From DTU064 sp045588245 (GTDB lineage Bacteria > Bacillota > Clostridia > Oscillospirales > CAG-272): 64,000 nt of DNA. The stretch is from positions 1 through 64,000 of the forward strand of contig JAZNDW010000010.1 of the NCBI GenBank assembly GCA_045588245.1, in the 5' to 3' direction. Shown here piece by piece: positions 45,889 through 53,289 of the stretch. The position numbers were made by a program, and so were the translations under genes. Each line of letters begins with the position of its first letter. Position 1 is the first letter of the stretch. The notes beneath the pieces were generated by a model. The model had not been told where the DNA came from. It saw nothing but the letters and a program-made list of their open reading frames with translations, and searched no databases.

Positions 45889-45993
45889 GTGAGGCTTATA
45901 AAACTGTTACCGAAAAAAACAGGGGGGGAAGCGTTGCCGACCGGTAGGCAGACGTTTTCTCAAAAAGCAAAAAGAAAGGTTGAATTAAAATGA
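45889..45993 (+). CDS. 34-residue upstream ORF coupled to the SleB-like gene
   Basis: GTG start 5 bp after AGAAGGAG, with a stop that overlaps the next ATG as ATGA, so the geometry is that of a translated, coupled leader. Product basic: 'RLIKLLPKKTGGEALPTG', then 'RQTFSQKAKRKVELK'. It contains a run of G's (seven) that could frameshift. No family known. Either a regulatory leader peptide or a chance frame; the RBS, coupling and promoter favour translation. Confidence 0.45.
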   Translation: MRLIKLLPKKTGGEALPTGRQTFSQKAKRKVELK

Positions 45994-46811
45994 AACGAAA
46001 AATAACTTTTATCGCCGCCATAATGCTTATCGCGGCTGTGATGTCCGCATTTGTGTCGGCGGCAGATCTTAACGTTACGGTCTGCAGTAAAAATTTCAGT
46101 GATGACGCAGAGCTTGTAAACGGCACGACGTGCCTGTGGTTCCGAAGCTTTATGAGCGAAATGACAAACGGTGAGATCACCGTTAGTTGGGACGGGAAAA
46201 GCCGCACGGCTTACGCCGAAGGTGATGGAGTCAGCGTTTCCGCACACGTGGGAGACAGCTACATAATCGCCAACGGACGCTATATCATGTGCTCGTCACC
46301 GAATTATATAGAAAACGGACGAATGATGGTCGCCGTCCGCCCGATGGCGAAGGTGTTCGGCGCTGAGGTGTTGTGGCATGCAGATTCGCGCTCCGTCACC
46401 GTCGGTGAAATGGGAAATATCATCGAGGACGCTGCGGATTATTACGATGCAGACGAGCTTTATTGGCTGTCGCGCATCATAAGCGCTGAGTCGCGCGGCG
46501 AACCTCTTTTGGGGAAGCTTGCGGTTGCCGCCGTCGTATATAACAGGGTTATGTCGGAAGATTATCCCGATACCGTTTACGACGTGATCTTCGATATGGA
46601 GCACGGCGTTCAGTTCACGCCCGCAGCAACGGGTACTGTTTATGCAGAGCCGACGCAGGAATCCGTTATTGCGGCAAAGCTCGCCATGGAAGGCTATCGC
46701 TACCGCGATGATATACTCTATTTCTGTACAAACGAAATAGCCAAGACCTGCTGGGCGGGATGTAACCGCACCTATGTTGAAACGATAGGCGGACACACGT
46801 TCTTTTCATAA
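45990..46811 (+). CDS. Secreted cell-wall hydrolase (SleB/CwlJ-type Hydrolase_2) with copper-amine-oxidase-like N domain
   Basis: 273 residues. Signal peptide 'MKRKITFIAAIMLIAAVMSA'. Residues about 60-150 form a Cu-amine-oxidase N-like stalk ('RYIMCSSPNYIENGRMMVAV', 'VLWHADSRSVTVG'). Residues about 160-273 form the Hydrolase_2 catalytic domain ('LSRIISAESRGEPLLGKLAV', catalytic Glu in 'AESRGE', 'NRVMSEDYPDTVYDVI', 'FTPAATGTVYAEP'). Cleaves muramic-delta-lactam or ordinary peptidoglycan during spore germination or wall turnover. Fits a spore former. Confidence 0.88.
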   Translation: MKRKITFIAAIMLIAAVMSAFVSAADLNVTVCSKNFSDDAELVNGTTCLWFRSFMSEMTNGEITVSWDGKSRTAYAEGDGVSVSAHVGDSYIIANGRYIMCSSPNYIENGRMMVAVRPMAKVFGAEVLWHADSRSVTVGEMGNIIEDAADYYDADELYWLSRIISAESRGEPLLGKLAVAAVVYNRVMSEDYPDTVYDVIFDMEHGVQFTPAATGTVYAEPTQESVIAAKLAMEGYRYRDDILYFCTNEIAKTCWAGCNRTYVETIGGHTFFS

Positions 46812-46822
46812 CATCAATATAT

Positions 46823-46855
46823 ACCGTCGGGGGTCGCCCCCGACGGTATTTTTCT
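46823..46855 (+). terminator. Terminator of the hydrolase unit
   Basis: Stem ACCGTCGGGGG/CCCCCGACGGT and T5. Confidence 0.88.
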
Positions 46856-46918
46856 TGCGATAGCGTCGTGAATGTGGTAATATAATTATATAATCATAAA
46901 CGCATCGGAGGCGGCAGC

Positions 46919-49108
46919 ATGTATCAGCTTGACCTATGTAACGTAAAACCGAAGAATATTTACGATATTGGCGAAAAATTCCACGGTACGTCACCTGTAG
47001 GGGACATGATATCGTTCACCAACTACTATATGCAAAAAAACGGACGTCCTTTTTTTGGTGTCAGCGGAGAGATGCATTTTTCGCGTGTCGATCCCGATCT
47101 GTGGGAAGATACCGTCATAAAAATGAAATGCGGCGGCATTAATATCATCAGTACGTACGTGTTCTGGATCGTTCACGAGGAAGAAGAGGGAATATTCCGT
47201 TTTGACGGATGCCGAGATTTCCGACGTTTTCTTGAAATTTGCGAGATGCACGGCGTATACGTGATCGCGCGGATCGGTCCGTTTGCGCATGGGGAAATGC
47301 GCAACGGCGGACTGCCCGATTGGCTGTACGGCAAGCCGTACGACGTTCGTAACGATAACGAGGGCTTTTTACAGGCTGTGCGTCTTTATTTCCGTGCTCT
47401 ACACGGGCAGATGAAGGGGCACTACTATAGCGAGGGCGGATGTATCATTGCCGCGCAGATAGATAACGAATATCAGCACTCCGCCGCTCCGTGGGAGATC
47501 ACGACGGGCGTTTCGTCCGAATGGGTGAACGGCGGATATTCAGGTATGCCATACATGAACAAGCTTAAAACGATCATGGAAGAGGAGGGCATCGTCACTC
47601 CGTTTTATACGGCAACGGCATGGGGCGGGGCTGTTACCCCCGTAGATGAGGCTTTACCGCTGTGGGGCGGATATTCCTATCAGCCGTGGATCTTTTACAA
47701 TAAGCGAGGCCAACACCCCGCAACCCCCGAATACGTATACCGCGACAATCACAATAACGAGGTGACAAAGGAATATAACTTCGCCCCGTCGTATACGCCG
47801 GAGTCGCGTCCGTACGCCTGCTGTGAGATGATGGGCGGTATGATGTGCAGCTACAATTACAGATTCATAATGGATATGCGCGCCATCGATGCGATGGCGA
47901 ATATCAAGCTTGGCAGCGGCTGTAACCTGCTCGGGTATTATATGTATAAGGGCGGTACGACACCGACGGGAAAATGCACGCCATACCTCAACGAAAGCCA
48001 GATATCGAAGCGTTCATACGACTATCAGGCGGCAATAGGCGAGTTCGGACAGATACGCGAAAGCTATGACAGACTTCGTATGCTTCACTATTTCTGCCAA
48101 AGCTTTTCGGGATTTTTTGAAGAAACGAAAGCTGTCATTCCCGAGCATATCAAAGATCTTGACTCGTACGATCTTGACGAGCTTCGCTTCAGCGTGCGTG
48201 TGAAGGACGGAGGCGGCTTCCTTTTCGTCAACAATTTCCAGGATCACGTTGAGATGCGCGACCGCAAAGACGATGAGATAGAGCTTTGCCTGCCCGAACG
48301 CGACGTGAAGCTGCGTTTCTCGATCGCCGCGGGCGAAAACGCGATCTTGCCGTTTAATCTGATGCTCGACGGCGTGCGTCTTATCTCTGCGACGGCACAG
48401 CCGATAACGAAGGTCGGGGACACGTGGTTTTTTATGGAGTCTGACGGAATGAAAGCAGAATATCGCTTTGAAGTTGACGGTGAGGAGATTACGGTATGCC
48501 CGACGGCACGTGAAGTTGCGGCTGTCCGCAATCTGAAGCTCGTAACTCTGACGCGCAAGGAAGCGTGCGGCTTTTATAAATTCTCATGTAACGGTGAAGA
48601 CATCGCTTTGCTTTCCTCCGTACCGCTGCTGTATAACGGCGAGACGGTCGTTGCCGAAACAGAGGACGGCTCTGCGGTCGTTTCTCTCTGGGACGGGGAA
48701 AGCTTTGTGCCGCGTGCACTCGGAAATGTACGCGAGAGAGAATACCTCACGCCAAAAAGCGTCGGTATCGGACGTTATACGGTCGATGTGCCGGTAGAGA
48801 AACTGTATGGGCATAAAACGGTGCTTTTGCGTGTGAATTATTACGGTGACATCGGTCACGCTTTCATCAACGGGGAACTGATAAACGATAATTTTTATAA
48901 CGGCGGCACGTGGGACGTGCGGCTCGATCAGTACGCATCCCGTTTTGAAACCGAACCGTTGACGCTGTATATAACGCCCATCAAGGAGCACGTTACCGTC
49001 GACGTTTCGTCCGCCATGGCAGGACGCATGGAGCGTTCGTCGGGGCTCAAAGCGGAAATATTCTCTCTTCAGCTCGTTACCGTTGACGAAATAACCGTTG
49101 AAATATGA
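46919..49108 (+). CDS. GH35 family beta-galactosidase, cytoplasmic
   Basis: 729 residues without signal peptide. GH35 blocks are 'FFGVSGEMHFSRVDPDLWED', 'GGINIISTYVFWIVHEEEEG', 'ARIGPFAHGEMRNGGLPDWL' and 'IIAAQIDNEYQHS', in which Glu184 of NEY is the acid/base; the nucleophile is expected about 90 residues later, in 'ESRPYACCEMMGG'. The C-terminal third is beta-rich (jelly-roll-like, 'KTVLLRVNYYGDIGHAFING'). Probably cleaves beta-galactosides imported into the cell. GGAGG lies 8 bp before the ATG. Monocistronic. Confidence 0.88.
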   Translation: MYQLDLCNVKPKNIYDIGEKFHGTSPVGDMISFTNYYMQKNGRPFFGVSGEMHFSRVDPDLWEDTVIKMKCGGINIISTYVFWIVHEEEEGIFRFDGCRDFRRFLEICEMHGVYVIARIGPFAHGEMRNGGLPDWLYGKPYDVRNDNEGFLQAVRLYFRALHGQMKGHYYSEGGCIIAAQIDNEYQHSAAPWEITTGVSSEWVNGGYSGMPYMNKLKTIMEEEGIVTPFYTATAWGGAVTPVDEALPLWGGYSYQPWIFYNKRGQHPATPEYVYRDNHNNEVTKEYNFAPSYTPESRPYACCEMMGGMMCSYNYRFIMDMRAIDAMANIKLGSGCNLLGYYMYKGGTTPTGKCTPYLNESQISKRSYDYQAAIGEFGQIRESYDRLRMLHYFCQSFSGFFEETKAVIPEHIKDLDSYDLDELRFSVRVKDGGGFLFVNNFQDHVEMRDRKDDEIELCLPERDVKLRFSIAAGENAILPFNLMLDGVRLISATAQPITKVGDTWFFMESDGMKAEYRFEVDGEEITVCPTAREVAAVRNLKLVTLTRKEACGFYKFSCNGEDIALLSSVPLLYNGETVVAETEDGSAVVSLWDGESFVPRALGNVREREYLTPKSVGIGRYTVDVPVEKLYGHKTVLLRVNYYGDIGHAFINGELINDNFYNGGTWDVRLDQYASRFETEPLTLYITPIKEHVTVDVSSAMAGRMERSSGLKAEIFSLQLVTVDEITVEI

Positions 49109-49115
49109 AAACACC

Positions 49116-49148
49116 AAAAAAATGAGCGGCTGTAGCCGCTCATTTTTT
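49116..49148. terminator. Bidirectional terminator
   Basis: Stem AAAAAATGAGCGGCT/AGCCGCTCATTTTTT between the GH35 gene and the minus-strand unit. Confidence 0.9.
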
Positions 49149-49351
49149 CATCCTGTCGTTTCGGTGTGCTTTGCGTCGCAGTCGCGGTGGCAAAGCTCGG
49201 AGGAAAGACAGCGCAAGCTGCCGTCGATACATCTCATGTGAGGTGTCGGCTCTCCGCGGTGCTCGCACATTTTCTCAACGAGAAGCGGCAGAGCTTCCTC
49301 GCCTGTGCGGTTGATGTCGCGGATGTTCGGGCGTTTTTCGTCAGCTCTCAA
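49148..49351 (-). CDS. Possible small Cys/His-rich protein downstream of spoVT
   Basis: 67 residues from a TTG overlapping the spoVT stop. The core 'LVEKMCEHRGEPTPHMRCID' and 'LRCLSSELCHRDCD' contains five cysteines and several histidines, suggesting metal binding. No family known. It fills the space between spoVT and the terminator exactly, which supports a real gene, but the start codon is weak and there is no good RBS except coupling with spoVT. Confidence 0.4.
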   Translation of the reverse strand: MRADEKRPNIRDINRTGEEALPLLVEKMCEHRGEPTPHMRCIDGSLRCLSSELCHRDCDAKHTETTG

Positions 49352-49889
49352 GCTGCTTACCCAAAAATGACGCTGCCGTTTCGATCAGCTTTACTTCAAC
49401 GGTATCGTTGATGGGAGTGTCGTTGCCGTCTGCCGCGGCAACCGATGCAACGCATCCGATAATATCGCCCTCGGAAATGATGGGCGCCGCACAACGGACG
49501 TAATGTGAGCCGCCGTCCATGACGAATATTTTGCGTCCGTTCGGCGACAGCTTATACATCTGACGCGACTCTATGACGGATTCAAGCTCCTCTGAAACCT
49601 TGCGGTCGAGATATTCCTTGCGCGGCACTCCTGCCACACATATCACGGCGTCACGGTCAGTCACAACGACATCGAGCTCGCAGGTCTTGTGGAGCGTTTC
49701 GGAATACTGTGCGGCAAAGCCCGAAAGCTCACCGATGGGGGAGTATTTTTTGAAGATCACCTCTCCGTCGCGGTCTGTGTATATTTCAAGCGGGTCACCC
49801 TCGCGGATGCGCATGGTTCTTCTGATTTCTTTGGGAATGACGACGCGTCCGAGATCATCAATGCGTCGTACGATGCCTGTGGCTTTCAT
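49341..49889 (-). CDS. spoVT: Stage V sporulation protein T (AbrB-type regulator)
   Basis: 182 residues. The N-terminal AbrB swapped-hairpin DNA-binding domain is 'MKATGIVRRIDDLGRVVIPK' then 'IRRTMRIREGDPLEIYTD'. A C-terminal GAF-like domain follows ('VVVTDRDAVICVAGVPRKEY', 'YVRCAAPIISEGDIIGCVAS'). Length and layout match SpoVT, the sigma-G-controlled regulator of late forespore genes, so the organism very probably sporulates. AAGGAGA precedes the ATG. Divergent from the TIR gene. Confidence 0.95.
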   Translation of the reverse strand: MKATGIVRRIDDLGRVVIPKEIRRTMRIREGDPLEIYTDRDGEVIFKKYSPIGELSGFAAQYSETLHKTCELDVVVTDRDAVICVAGVPRKEYLDRKVSEELESVIESRQMYKLSPNGRKIFVMDGGSHYVRCAAPIISEGDIIGCVASVAAADGNDTPINDTVEVKLIETAASFLGKQLES

Positions 49890-49963
49890 ATATATAAATC
49901 TCCTTGTATTTACAGAATTGTGATGTTAGTATCTGCAAAACGAGGAGATTTATACTGCGAAGA

Positions 49964-49992
49964 TTGACTTTTGGAAGATGCTATGCTACAAT
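49964..49992 (+). promoter_or_regulatory. Promoter of the TIR-domain gene
   Basis: TTGACT, 17-bp spacer, TACAAT, 29 bp before the ATG. Confidence 0.7.
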
Positions 49993-50021
49993 AAAATGCG
50001 ATTTCGTGAAGTGAGGTAAAA

Positions 50022-51113
50022 ATGACAGAACAATTTTGTGCCGACGAATATAAAAAACTGCTTAAGAATTCCGAAAGTATCCAATCCTGCCCAAAGGTTC
50101 CACTACCGTTGTTTGACGATAATCAGAACTATATTTTTATAAGCTACTCTCACAAGGACTATAAAAAAGTTTATGCTGACCTTGCAGATATGTATGAGGC
50201 AGGTGTTCGTTTCTGGTACGACAAGGGCTTACCTGCGGGAAAAGACTGGAAGGACGAGGTAGAGAAAAAGCTACTGAACGCAAATTGCGCAGGCGTTCTT
50301 TTCTTTATGAGTAAAAATCTGTTTTTAAGCCGATCGGCAAACCGTGAGATCGAGATAGTTTGCAATCGTACGAAAGACAGTAAAAACAGCAGTGAAAACG
50401 CATTGAATTATTTCAGTGTAAACCTGACGCAAAAGATGCCTATACAGACCTTATCCGAAGCAATGCAGGATGGATCCGGAGAGACACTTGATATGAATAT
50501 GATAAGCGTATTGTGTCAAATCTTTCCCGATAGCTCCACGTATCTATATTACGATTCCTTGGAACACAAATCCGAGCTGATCTCCCAGATAAGAAATCAG
50601 TTCGGCGTTATTTGCGACGAAAATAACTACGCTATCGTAAAGGATACTTCTCCCTGCTCCCTGTTTATCGGTACGCTGGGTTTTGAAAGTTTGAACGGTC
50701 ATAAAGTCCTGATCGATAAATTGAGCAAAGCACTGGAAAAGATATCTGTCACGACTTACATCATGCAGGAAAACAGTGCCGGATTTATGAGTGATGAGCT
50801 GAAAGGCTATATTGATCAACAGAATAGTATTAAATTTGAAAGCGCGCAATACATACTTATCATATGCGGTGTTGTGGAATTTAAAATATGTATTGATTCA
50901 TTAAATGAACTGAACGCCGATACGACTCATTCCAAGAAGATCTTTTATCTGATAGCCTCCGAGGATTACGGTGACAAGGAGGAGTTGTTCATAAACCGGT
51001 TTGGTGATCTGTTGAGGTCGGACGCATACACAGAGCTTTTCAGTAGGGTATTTTACGATAAATATTCCGAGCAAAAGCTTGTTAAGACATTAAGTGAAGA
51101 AACAGCGGAGTGA
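50022..51113 (+). CDS. TIR-domain protein
   Basis: 363 residues. TIR domain at about 35-130: 'YIFISYSHKDYKKVYADLAD', 'GVRFWYDKGLPAGKDWKDEV', 'NCAGVLFFMSKNLFLSRSAN' and then 'REIEIV', whose Glu lies where NAD-cleaving TIRs have the catalytic residue. Bacterial TIR proteins of this F-I-S-Y-S-H type often hydrolyse NAD+ or bind nucleotides. Residues about 200-360 form a second alpha/beta domain with 'PCSLFIGTLGFESLNGHKVL' and 'YILIICGVVEFKICID', perhaps a second, degenerate TIR/SEFIR-like fold. The RBS GTGAGG is adequate. Convergent with the AAA/LRR/BrxL operon. Confidence 0.85.
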   Translation: MTEQFCADEYKKLLKNSESIQSCPKVPLPLFDDNQNYIFISYSHKDYKKVYADLADMYEAGVRFWYDKGLPAGKDWKDEVEKKLLNANCAGVLFFMSKNLFLSRSANREIEIVCNRTKDSKNSSENALNYFSVNLTQKMPIQTLSEAMQDGSGETLDMNMISVLCQIFPDSSTYLYYDSLEHKSELISQIRNQFGVICDENNYAIVKDTSPCSLFIGTLGFESLNGHKVLIDKLSKALEKISVTTYIMQENSAGFMSDELKGYIDQQNSIKFESAQYILIICGVVEFKICIDSLNELNADTTHSKKIFYLIASEDYGDKEELFINRFGDLLRSDAYTELFSRVFYDKYSEQKLVKTLSEETAE

Positions 51114-51131
51114 AATTCACTCCGCTGTTAT
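51101..51131. terminator. Terminator spanning the TIR stop codon
   Basis: Perfect stem AACAGCGGAGTGA/TCACTCCGCTGTT; the TGA stop is part of the stem. The AGCGGAGTGA stem recurs in the terminator at 59465-59496. Confidence 0.8.
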
Positions 51132-51144
51132 TCTTTGTGCAAGA

Positions 51145-51368
51145 CTATGTATGCGCCCGAAAAATTTGCTCCATCGGGGCAAATTTGCTGACGCTCAGTA
51201 TTGCCGCTTCGAGCATTGATTCTTCGTTTGCACAATCGCTTAAAGCGTCGTTGCTTCGTCAATAGAATCTACACGTTGCTCATGGGGATTAAAATAAACG
51301 TCGTAACCCTTATTCTTCAGATCGGTGCATATGGTGTCAGTCCTATCAAAAACCGATCCTGCGAGCAT
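51145..51368 (-). pseudogene. Frameshifted remnant of a small gene between TIR and AAA
   Basis: On the minus strand an ATG at 51368 opens a 42-codon frame ending at 51240 ('FDRTDTICTDLKNKGYDVYF', then 'NPHEQRVDSIDEATTL'). One frame over, the sequence continues at once as protein-like 'DALSDCANEESMLEAAILSV' and 'SKFAPMEQIFRAHT', ending with TAG at 51145. Both parts read like one alpha/beta protein of about 75 residues broken by a single indel near 51245. The start overlaps the AAA gene end by 23 bp. Unknown family; could be a decayed third component of the island, or a programmed frameshift. Confidence 0.5.
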
Positions 51369-53235
51369 ATGATGTCCCATTCAGAATGTTTTCGTTGCTG
51401 ATATATTCTTCTACATCCTCTCTTGTGATCGTGTTATTATCGGGGTCATCTTTCGTGCGAAAATTCTGATTCATGATAACTCCATCCAAAATGTTGCGAA
51501 CGGTTCTTGCATTGGCAAAATTCGGTCTGCATCTGTAATATTCGGCAGCATCCAGAATACATTGCAGCGCCGGCGGATCGATAACGTATTTCTTTTTTGA
51601 CGCAAACATCAAGACGATTTTTTCAAGTTCATCTCTATTGTAGTCGGGGAAATGAAGTGTAAACTGAATCCTTGATTCAAGTCCCGGATTCGATGACAAA
51701 AGCGTACTCATTTCATTTTGGTATCCTGCAAGGATCACGCAAAATTTGCCGCGGCGATCTTCCATCGCCTTGATGAGAGTGGCAATCGCTTCGTCGCCGT
51801 AATCAAATCCGCCGCCGTTCGGAACTAACGAATACGCTTCGTCAATGAATAATACACCGCCCATTGCCTGATTAATCTTATCCAGCGTCTTTAGCGGAGT
51901 TTCCCCAACGTACTGACCGACAAGTCCGCTTCTGTCAACTTCGATCACGTTTTTTGTGGGAAGGATATTGCTTTCATAAAGTATTCCCGCGATAATTCGC
52001 GCAACCTCTGTTTTTCCTGTTCCTGGGTTTCCGTAAAAGCACATATGAAGATTCAGATCGAGATCGTCTTTATTTGCCAAAACATACGCTTTGATTTTTT
52101 TGATGAGTTCTTTAACGGAGTAGAGTCCGATAAGCTTGTCAAGCTTTCTTTCGCTCTCGCCACTCTTCACCAAAGCGTTTTTGTCAACGCTCAAAATTCC
52201 GAACGTGTCAAGTTCGATAAAGGCGTTGTAAATTTCGAACAGTCTATCTTCACTGTAATTCTGCGGTTGAAAATTCTCCGCGAAAAACTCTTTCAGTTCG
52301 GATACGGCGTCTTTAATGGCGTTTTCTGTTATTGCTTTGTTGCCGTCACCGTAAATAACGATTCCGTCCGCATAACGGTACATACGTGACGGTACGAGTA
52401 TCGGTGCCTTTAAGAGTAGATTCAACGAATCGAAAAAGACAGTCAACATTAGAAACAATTCAGGTTTTCCATTCGAAAATAAGTCAATGTCGTATTTTTT
52501 GTCAATCGTTCTCTCAACAGTATCTTTGGCAAAGGACAAAAGAGACAGATAATCCGTATCACGATCCGTTTTTGTTAAAGCAAAAAGATCGCCGTTATAT
52601 TGTAAAGAACCGTAAATGTTGTTCTGACGGATAAAGTGTGCCGTTTTTGCTATCAACAAATCAAGCTTGTCGATAAGATCAAATGCAAGCGCTGATAAGC
52701 GTTCATCACAAGTTTCGCTGTAATAAAGCGTGAACGGCGGAAATTCGGGCGTTTTCGCTTTCATCGCGCCGCCAAAATAAGCTATTGTTTCTTCGATTTT
52801 CGCGGCTCGTTCGGAGTAGATGGCACGAATATTCTTGTAATCCGCTGAGTACTTGTTCTGATAGGGCGAGCAAAGATGTTTTTTGAGATTTATTAACGTA
52901 TTTTTTGCCCTCTCGCACACTCCTTCGCTTTTGTCATCGCTGAATATGTATTTTTGTATCTTGCGAAAATCGGGAAAACGGCAGAGATCATCCGGCAAAT
53001 AAACGGTGGTTTTTATGTTCGGATCTTCGGTGTTCGTTTCTATTCTGTAATAGTCAAAGTCACCCTCAGTGATACACGGCTCAAACAGCCCGATTATGAA
53101 CTTATTGCATTCGCGTGCGAGCAAGTCTTTTTTGATATACGGTGATTTGAACATAGTATAACCGCATTTCAAACAACTGCATTGTTTGTCACTCAAAATC
53201 GTTTCGCCGCAAGCGATACATCTGTACTCATTCAT
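51346..53235 (-). CDS. Zinc-ribbon AAA+ ATPase of the CbxX/CfxQ (EccA-like) type
   Basis: 629 residues. N-terminal zinc ribbon with Cys6, Cys9, Cys21 and Cys24 ('YRCIACGETILSDKQCSCLK'). A long helical middle of about 330 residues is unassigned. The AAA+ domain is at about 370-620: Walker A 'CFYGNPGTGKTEVAR' (about 401-408), 'SGLVGQYVGETPLKTLDKIN' pore region, Walker B 'GGVLFIDEAYSLVP', sensor 'CVILAGYQNEM', and 'NPGLESRIQFTLHFPDY' with arginine finger. CbxX-type ATPases remodel protein complexes (Rubisco activase, type VII secretion). CGGAGG precedes the ATG. Third gene of the minus-strand operon; it shares the zinc-ribbon start with the next protein. Confidence 0.85.
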   Translation of the reverse strand: MNEYRCIACGETILSDKQCSCLKCGYTMFKSPYIKKDLLARECNKFIIGLFEPCITEGDFDYYRIETNTEDPNIKTTVYLPDDLCRFPDFRKIQKYIFSDDKSEGVCERAKNTLINLKKHLCSPYQNKYSADYKNIRAIYSERAAKIEETIAYFGGAMKAKTPEFPPFTLYYSETCDERLSALAFDLIDKLDLLIAKTAHFIRQNNIYGSLQYNGDLFALTKTDRDTDYLSLLSFAKDTVERTIDKKYDIDLFSNGKPELFLMLTVFFDSLNLLLKAPILVPSRMYRYADGIVIYGDGNKAITENAIKDAVSELKEFFAENFQPQNYSEDRLFEIYNAFIELDTFGILSVDKNALVKSGESERKLDKLIGLYSVKELIKKIKAYVLANKDDLDLNLHMCFYGNPGTGKTEVARIIAGILYESNILPTKNVIEVDRSGLVGQYVGETPLKTLDKINQAMGGVLFIDEAYSLVPNGGGFDYGDEAIATLIKAMEDRRGKFCVILAGYQNEMSTLLSSNPGLESRIQFTLHFPDYNRDELEKIVLMFASKKKYVIDPPALQCILDAAEYYRCRPNFANARTVRNILDGVIMNQNFRTKDDPDNNTITREDVEEYISNENILNGTSYARRIGF

Positions 53236-53289
53236 TATGCTGCCTCCGTTTGAAAAACGTAATTTTTGCGAAATGACGCTATTCGAACG

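Noticed and set aside
49166..49411. 81-codon plus-strand frame opposite the spoVT 3' region
   Set aside because: Overlaps the terminator start and spoVT antisense with no RBS; the minus-strand frame is the better candidate.
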